Positions 21,330 to 25,745 of a stretch of DNA of 25,745 nucleotides are shown one piece after another. The notes below the pieces were generated by a model. It was not told where the DNA came from, made no database searches, and saw nothing but the letters and a program-made list of their open reading frames with translations. Location of the stretch: contig UQOJ01000029.1 of assembly GCA_900542635.1 (NCBI GenBank), positions 1-25,745 of the forward strand, in the 5' to 3' direction. The stretch is from an uncultured Collinsella sp. GTDB taxonomy: Bacteria > Actinomycetota > Coriobacteriia > Coriobacteriales > Coriobacteriaceae. A program made the translations under genes and the position numbers. Position 1 is the first letter of the stretch. The number at the start of each line of letters is the position of its first letter.

Positions 21330-23756
21330 ATGAATAAGATCTTCGACAACAAGCAGGAGTTTACCGAGCTCTATCGTGATGCCGTCATGAGCATCAGCGG
21401 CAAGAGCATCGAGGCCGCCAGCGACCTCGACCGCTTTAACGCCCTGGCCAAGCTCGTGGCCGAAAAGGCCCGCACCGTTGCCACCAAGAGTGACGCCCGC
21501 GCCACCGCCGAGGGCAAAAAGCGCGTGTACTACTTCTCGATCGAGTTTTTGATCGGCCGCCTGCTCGACAACTACCTGCTCAACTTTGGTGTGCGCGACA
21601 TGGTCGCCGAGGCGCTTGACGACATGGGCTTTGACCTGTCCGTCATCGAGAACCAGGAGCCCGATCCGGCACTGGGCAACGGTGGCCTGGGCCGTCTGGC
21701 CGCATGCTTCCTGGATTCCATGGCAGCCGAGGGCATTGCCGGCTACGGCAACGGCATGCGCTACCGCTATGGCCTGTTTAAGCAGGAAATCGTTAACGGC
21801 AGCCAGGTCGAGGCCACCGACGAGTGGCTCACCCACGGCTATCCCTGGGAGGTCCGTCGTCAGGACAAGGCCGTGACCATTAAGTTTGGTGGCCGCGTCG
21901 AGGGCTTTGAGGAGAACGGCCGCACGTTCTACCGCACGGTGGACACGCAGGACATCCTGGCCGTCCCCTATGACATCCCCGTCGTGGGCTATGCCGGCGA
22001 GACCGTAAACAAGCTGCGCGTCTGGGCCGCTGAGCCGGTCGAGGAGCACTTCGATCTGGAGGCCTTCAACCGCGGCGACTACGCCCTGGCAGACGCCGAG
22101 CGCGCCGAGGCCGAGGCCATCAGCGCCATCCTCTACCCCAATGACGCCGGCGAGCACGGCCGTCTGCTGCGCCTGAAGCAGGAGTACCTGTTTGTTTCGG
22201 CCGGCATCTACAGCCTGCTCGACACCTTTGAGAAGGAGCACGGCGCGAACTGGGAGCTGCTGCCGCAGTTTGTGGCCATTCACACCAACGACACGCACCC
22301 CGCCATGTGCGGCCCCGAGCTCATGCGTATCCTCATCGACGAGAAGAAGCTCGAGTGGGACGACGCCTGGAACATCGTGACGCAGGTCGTGAGCTACACC
22401 AACCACACCATCCTGCCCGAGGCCCTGGAGAAGTGGCCCATCGGCACGTTCTCCAAGCTCCTCCCCCGCGTGTACCAGATCATCGACGAGATCGGCCGTC
22501 GTTGGCACGAGTCGTTCGACACCACGCAGGAAGGCTGGCAGGAGCGTCTGCGCCAGACCGCCATCCTGTGGGACGGCGAGATTCGCATGGCCAACCTGTC
22601 TGTGATTTGCAGCCACAGCGTCAACGGCGTGGCCAAGATCCACTCCGACATCATCAAGAACATCGTGCTCAAGGACTTCTATGCCCTGACGCCCGAGAAG
22701 TTCAATAACAAGACCAACGGCATCTCGCACCGTCGCTTCTTTGCCGAGGCCAACCCCACCTATGCCAAGCTCGTGACCGAGGCCATTGGCGACGGCTGGC
22801 TGAAGGACGCCTTTGAGCTGGAGAAACTCAAGGAGTTCCAGAACGATACCGAGTTCCTGAAGGCCGTGGGCGCCTCCAAGCGCGCCAATAAGGAGCGTCT
22901 GGCCGCCTACGTCAAAGCAGAGACCGGTCTGGTTATCGACCCCAATACCGTCTTCGATGTTCAGGTGAAGCGCTTCCATGCCTATAAGCGCCAGCTCATG
23001 AACATCATGAAGGTGATGGACATCTACAACCGTCGCATCGCCGACCCCAACTTCCACGTGACGCCGACGACCTTCATCTTTAGCGGCAAGGCTGCCTCGA
23101 GCTACACCTTTGCCAAGGAGACCATCCGCCTCATCAACTCCGTGGCCGACGTCATCAACAACGATGCGCGCGTCAACGAGGTCATGAAGGTCTGCTTTAT
23201 CCCCAACTTCCGTGTGAGCAACGCCCAGCTCATCTACCCTGCCGCCGAGATCTCGGAGCAGATCTCCACGACCGGCAAGGAGGCCTCGGGCACGTCCAAC
23301 ATGAAGCTCATGATGAACGGCGCTATTACGCTCGGCACCCTCGACGGCGCCAACATCGAGATCGCCGACCTGGCCGGCCGCGAGAACGAGGCCATCTTTG
23401 GCCTGACCGCTCCCGAGGTCGAGCAGCTCTGGGCATCCAACAGCTACTTTGCGTGGGATACTCTCAACGGCGACCGCGAGCGTCTGGGCCGCGTGATGGA
23501 CGAGCTCAAGGATAACACCTTTGCGGGTCTTTCGGGCAACTTCGAGAGCATCTACAACGAGCTCATGAACAACAACGACCCCGACCTGGTCATGGCCGAT
23601 TTCCGCAGCTACGTGGATGCGTGGGAGAAGCTCACGGGAAGCTATGGCGACCAGGTGTCCTGGAACCGCAAGGCTCTGCTCAACACCGCCTCGAGCGGCT
23701 GGTTCTCGAGCGACCGCACCATTCGCGAGTACCGCGACGAGATCTGGCACGCGTAA
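21330..23756 (+). CDS. glgP: Glycogen/maltodextrin phosphorylase
   Basis: The 808-residue GT35 enzyme releases glucose-1-phosphate from the non-reducing ends of glycogen. It has the family's RVYYFSIEFLIGRLLDNYL-type N-terminus, DPALGNGGLGRLAACFLDSMA, the HTNDTHPAM segment, and the PLP-binding lysine K659 in EASGTSNMKLMMNGA, followed by TLDGANIEI. Length is normal. Starts 94 bp after glgB with an AAAGGA site 4 bp before the ATG. It is the degradative partner of the synthetic genes on either side; the shared operon suggests glycogen synthesis and use are expressed together. Confidence 0.96.
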   Translation: MNKIFDNKQEFTELYRDAVMSISGKSIEAASDLDRFNALAKLVAEKARTVATKSDARATAEGKKRVYYFSIEFLIGRLLDNYLLNFGVRDMVAEALDDMGFDLSVIENQEPDPALGNGGLGRLAACFLDSMAAEGIAGYGNGMRYRYGLFKQEIVNGSQVEATDEWLTHGYPWEVRRQDKAVTIKFGGRVEGFEENGRTFYRTVDTQDILAVPYDIPVVGYAGETVNKLRVWAAEPVEEHFDLEAFNRGDYALADAERAEAEAISAILYPNDAGEHGRLLRLKQEYLFVSAGIYSLLDTFEKEHGANWELLPQFVAIHTNDTHPAMCGPELMRILIDEKKLEWDDAWNIVTQVVSYTNHTILPEALEKWPIGTFSKLLPRVYQIIDEIGRRWHESFDTTQEGWQERLRQTAILWDGEIRMANLSVICSHSVNGVAKIHSDIIKNIVLKDFYALTPEKFNNKTNGISHRRFFAEANPTYAKLVTEAIGDGWLKDAFELEKLKEFQNDTEFLKAVGASKRANKERLAAYVKAETGLVIDPNTVFDVQVKRFHAYKRQLMNIMKVMDIYNRRIADPNFHVTPTTFIFSGKAASSYTFAKETIRLINSVADVINNDARVNEVMKVCFIPNFRVSNAQLIYPAAEISEQISTTGKEASGTSNMKLMMNGAITLGTLDGANIEIADLAGRENEAIFGLTAPEVEQLWASNSYFAWDTLNGDRERLGRVMDELKDNTFAGLSGNFESIYNELMNNNDPDLVMADFRSYVDAWEKLTGSYGDQVSWNRKALLNTASSGWFSSDRTIREYRDEIWHA

Positions 23757-23790
23757 AGGCCGCGAGCTCCCTTTGCCGCACGGCATTATT

Positions 23791-23821
23791 CGGTGGGCGC
23801 GACCAGGCGCCGTGCCCACCG
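23791..23821 (+). repeat. Hairpin between glgP and glgC
   Basis: CGGTGGGC (23791-23798) pairs with GCCCACCG (23814-23821) across 15 bases. No U-tract follows, so a terminator is doubtful; it may be an mRNA processing or stabilising stem. The glgC ribosome site lies 27 bases beyond. Confidence 0.45.
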
Positions 23822-23860
23822 CTAATGGGTTAGAAACATCGATGACAGAAGGAGAAATCG

Positions 23861-25009
23861 ATGAGTAAGAAAGAATGCATCGCGATGCTCCTCGCAGGAG
23901 GACAGGGCAGCCGATTGGGGGCACTCACCCAAAAGATCGCTAAGCCGGCGGTTAGCTTTGGTGGCAAGTTCCGCATTATCGACTTTTCGCTCTCCAACTG
24001 CTCCAACTCGGGCATCGACACGGTGGGCGTTCTGACGCAGTACCGCCCCTACCTGCTGCATGCCTACGTGGGCTCCGGCGAGGCTTGGGATCTGGACAGC
24101 CGCGACGGCGGCGTGTCGATCCTGCCGCCATACGAGACGCAGACCGGCGGTGCCTGGTATGCGGGCACGGCCGACGCCATTACGCAGAACCTGGACTACA
24201 TCAAGGCCAACGACCCCAAGTACGTCTTGATTCTTTCGGGCGACCACCTGTATCGCATGGACTACCGCAAGATGCTCAAGACGCACATTGAGAACAACGC
24301 CGACCTCACGGTGAGCGTTATGCCCGTGCCGTGGGAGGAGGCCAGCCGCTTTGGCATCCTGACCATCGACCCCGAGGACGGCCGCATCACCAAGTTCACC
24401 GAGAAGCCCGATAAGCCCGATTCGAACCTCGCCTCCATGGGCATCTACATCTTCTCGGCCGATGTGCTGATCGAGGCGCTTGAGGAGGACGCTCTGGACC
24501 AGCGCTCGAGCCACGACTTTGGCAAGGATATCATCCCCAAGCTGCTCGGCGAGGGCAAGCGCCTGTACAGCTACGAGTTCCACGGCTTTTGGAAGGATGT
24601 CGGCACCATCGCCAGCTTCCACGAGACCTCGATGGACCTGCTGGGCAACAACCCCGAGTTCGATCTGTTCGACAAGCACTTCCCCATCATGTCCAACATC
24701 ACCACGCGCCCGCCGCACTACATTGGCCCGGACGGCCGCCTGGACGATTGCCTGGTCTCCAACGGCTGCAAGATCTACGGTACCGCTCGCCACTCGATCC
24801 TTTCGACCGATGTCATCATCGAGGAGCGCGCCGTGGTCGAGGACTCCGTGCTGCTGCCGGGTACGCACGTTAAGAGCGGCGCGCACATCTGCCGCGCTAT
24901 TTTGGGCGAGAACTCCACGGTCGAAGAGGGCGTGAAGCTCGGCTCTGTCGATACCACCAAGGATACGGCCGTCGTTGGAAATGACGTCGTTATCGGGAAG
25001 GGGGAATGA
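23861..25009 (+). CDS. glgC: Glucose-1-phosphate adenylyltransferase, catalytic subunit
   Basis: The 382-residue enzyme makes ADP-glucose from glucose-1-phosphate and ATP, the committed step of bacterial glycogen synthesis. It has the nucleotide loop AGGQGSRLGALT (12-23) followed by KPAVSFGGKFRIIDF, the catalytic SGDHLY (D128) and the substrate-binding FTEKP (E181, K182), plus a left-handed helix C-terminal region (VEDSVLLPGTHV). An AAGGAG site lies 7 bp before the ATG. It is followed after 4 bp by glgD, as in Gram-positive bacteria where GlgC and GlgD form a heteromeric enzyme. Confidence 0.96.
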   Translation: MSKKECIAMLLAGGQGSRLGALTQKIAKPAVSFGGKFRIIDFSLSNCSNSGIDTVGVLTQYRPYLLHAYVGSGEAWDLDSRDGGVSILPPYETQTGGAWYAGTADAITQNLDYIKANDPKYVLILSGDHLYRMDYRKMLKTHIENNADLTVSVMPVPWEEASRFGILTIDPEDGRITKFTEKPDKPDSNLASMGIYIFSADVLIEALEEDALDQRSSHDFGKDIIPKLLGEGKRLYSYEFHGFWKDVGTIASFHETSMDLLGNNPEFDLFDKHFPIMSNITTRPPHYIGPDGRLDDCLVSNGCKIYGTARHSILSTDVIIEERAVVEDSVLLPGTHVKSGAHICRAILGENSTVEEGVKLGSVDTTKDTAVVGNDVVIGKGE

Positions 25010-25013
25010 TCCG

Positions 25014-25714
25014 ATGATCAATCGCAAGGCCATCGGTTATATCACCGCTAACTACTCTTCAACCTACGGCAGCGTGCTGCTCAAGGATCGCCCCATCGCG
25101 TCCGTCCCGTTTTTGGGTCGCTACCGCCTGATCGACTTCCCGCTGTCCAACATGATGAATGCCGGCATCAAGACCGTCGGTGTCGTCATGCCGGGCAACT
25201 ATCGCTCGCTGATCGACCATGTGGGCTCGGGCAAGGACTGGGGCCTGGACCGCAAGAAGGGCGGCCTGTTCATGGTGCCCGGCAACGCGTATGGCACCAC
25301 CAAGGGCGGCATGCGCTTCCTGCTGCGCGACATCATCTCCAACAAGACGCTGTTCCAGCGCTCGGACAAGCCCTATGTTGTGATGATGGGCACAAACATC
25401 ATCTTTAACATGGACCTCAACACCATCATCGACGCGCACGAGAACTCCGGTGCCCAGATGACCGTGGTGTACTGCAAGGCTACGCGCAACGTCGATGACG
25501 AGACCAAACTCGATATTAACGAGAACGGTCGTCTGACGGGCGTGAGCGCCGGCGTCGTATACGGCGACAACGCCTCTATGGACTGCTGCATCGTCAACCG
25601 CGAGACGCTGCTCGAGATCATCGATCACTACCAGGCCGCCGACTATCTGGACCTGCTCGAGGCACTCCAGGGCGACTTTGGCAACATCGACGTGTGCAGC
25701 TACGAGTACAAGGG
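25014..25714 (+). CDS. glgD: GlgD, ADP-glucose pyrophosphorylase regulatory-type subunit (3' truncated)
   Basis: The first 233 residues are present; the frame then runs into adapter sequence at 25715. The start MINRKAIGYITANYSST lacks the GGxGxRL nucleotide loop of GlgC, as expected for the GlgD partner subunit, but keeps VPFLGRYRLIDFPLSNMMNAGI and GTNIIFNMDL. GlgD raises the activity of GlgC in related Gram-positive bacteria. The ATG at 25014 is 4 bp after the glgC stop, with a purine-rich AAGGGGGAA site about 10 bp upstream, so the two are coupled. Confidence 0.93.
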
Positions 25715-25745
25715 CTGTCTCTTATACACATCTCCGAGCCCACGA
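25715..25745. other. Untrimmed Tn5/Nextera adapter (mosaic end plus read-2 arm)
   Basis: CTGTCTCTTATACACATCT (25715-25733) is the reverse complement of the 19-bp Tn5 mosaic end, followed by CCGAGCCCACGA, the Nextera i7-side adapter. It is library sequence; the genome ends at 25714 and glgD is artificially cut. Confidence 0.98.

Noticed and set aside
21210..23924. 904-codon open frame antisense to glgP
   Set aside because: A by-product of strong G/C third-position bias in glgP; the translation is low-complexity (rich in V, L, G, H, A) and matches no family, while the plus strand encodes an unmistakable phosphorylase.

Overview
This 25.7 kb window looks like a contig from a Gram-positive, fairly GC-rich gut actinobacterium of the Coriobacteriia type, most likely Collinsella or a close relative. 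That assignment is inferred from the protein sequences, the GlgC/GlgD pair, the fused RmlC-RmlD enzyme and the strong AGGAGG-like ribosome binding sites; no database search was possible. Both ends carry untrimmed Tn5/Nextera adapter sequence (1-20 and 25715-25745), so the outermost genes are cut by the library or assembly and not by biology.

Region 1 (21-1693, + strand) is the C-terminal part of a YfhO-like multi-membrane-spanning protein. It ends in a terminator that also serves the convergent rhamnose operon.

Region 2 (1716-16389, all - strand) is a surface or exopolysaccharide locus of the Wzx/Wzy type. In transcription order it encodes a specialised NusG paralogue (LoaP/UpxY-like), an initiating phosphoglycosyl transferase, an Alg14-like plus Alg13-like glycosyltransferase pair, a GT32-type transferase, WecB (UDP-GlcNAc 2-epimerase), a GT2 transferase, a Wzy polymerase, another transferase, a Wzx flippase, a VioA-like sugar aminotransferase and an ATP-grasp ligase. 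After a 268-bp gap with a long palindrome come rmlA, rmlB and a fused rmlC-rmlD. The predicted repeat unit could contain rhamnose, ManNAc and an N-acylated 4-amino-4,6-dideoxyglucose. The central genes (about 7.5-14 kb) are visibly AT-rich while the flanking rml and glg genes are GC-rich, which fits a swapped serotype cassette.

The most interesting non-coding part is the 5' leader of this operon (16390-16668). It holds two mutually exclusive hairpins. The later one ends in a U-tract and looks like an intrinsic terminator; the earlier one would be an antiterminator. A third long hairpin lies just before the NusG-like gene. This looks like an attenuation or processive-antitermination control element for the whole locus.

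Region 3 (17121-18645, - strand) holds a complete tRNA-Ala(GGC) gene with its own promoter and terminator, then a two-gene unit of a HAD phosphatase and thiamine pyrophosphokinase.

Region 4 (18646-25714, + strand) is a glycogen operon: glgB (with an unusual Lys/Ala/Pro-rich histone-H1-like tail), glgP, glgC and a truncated glgD. Between it and the HAD/thiN unit lies a cluster of TGGTAAAAC-type half-sites in both orientations that looks like a repressor operator, and the glgB leader contains a further symmetric hairpin.
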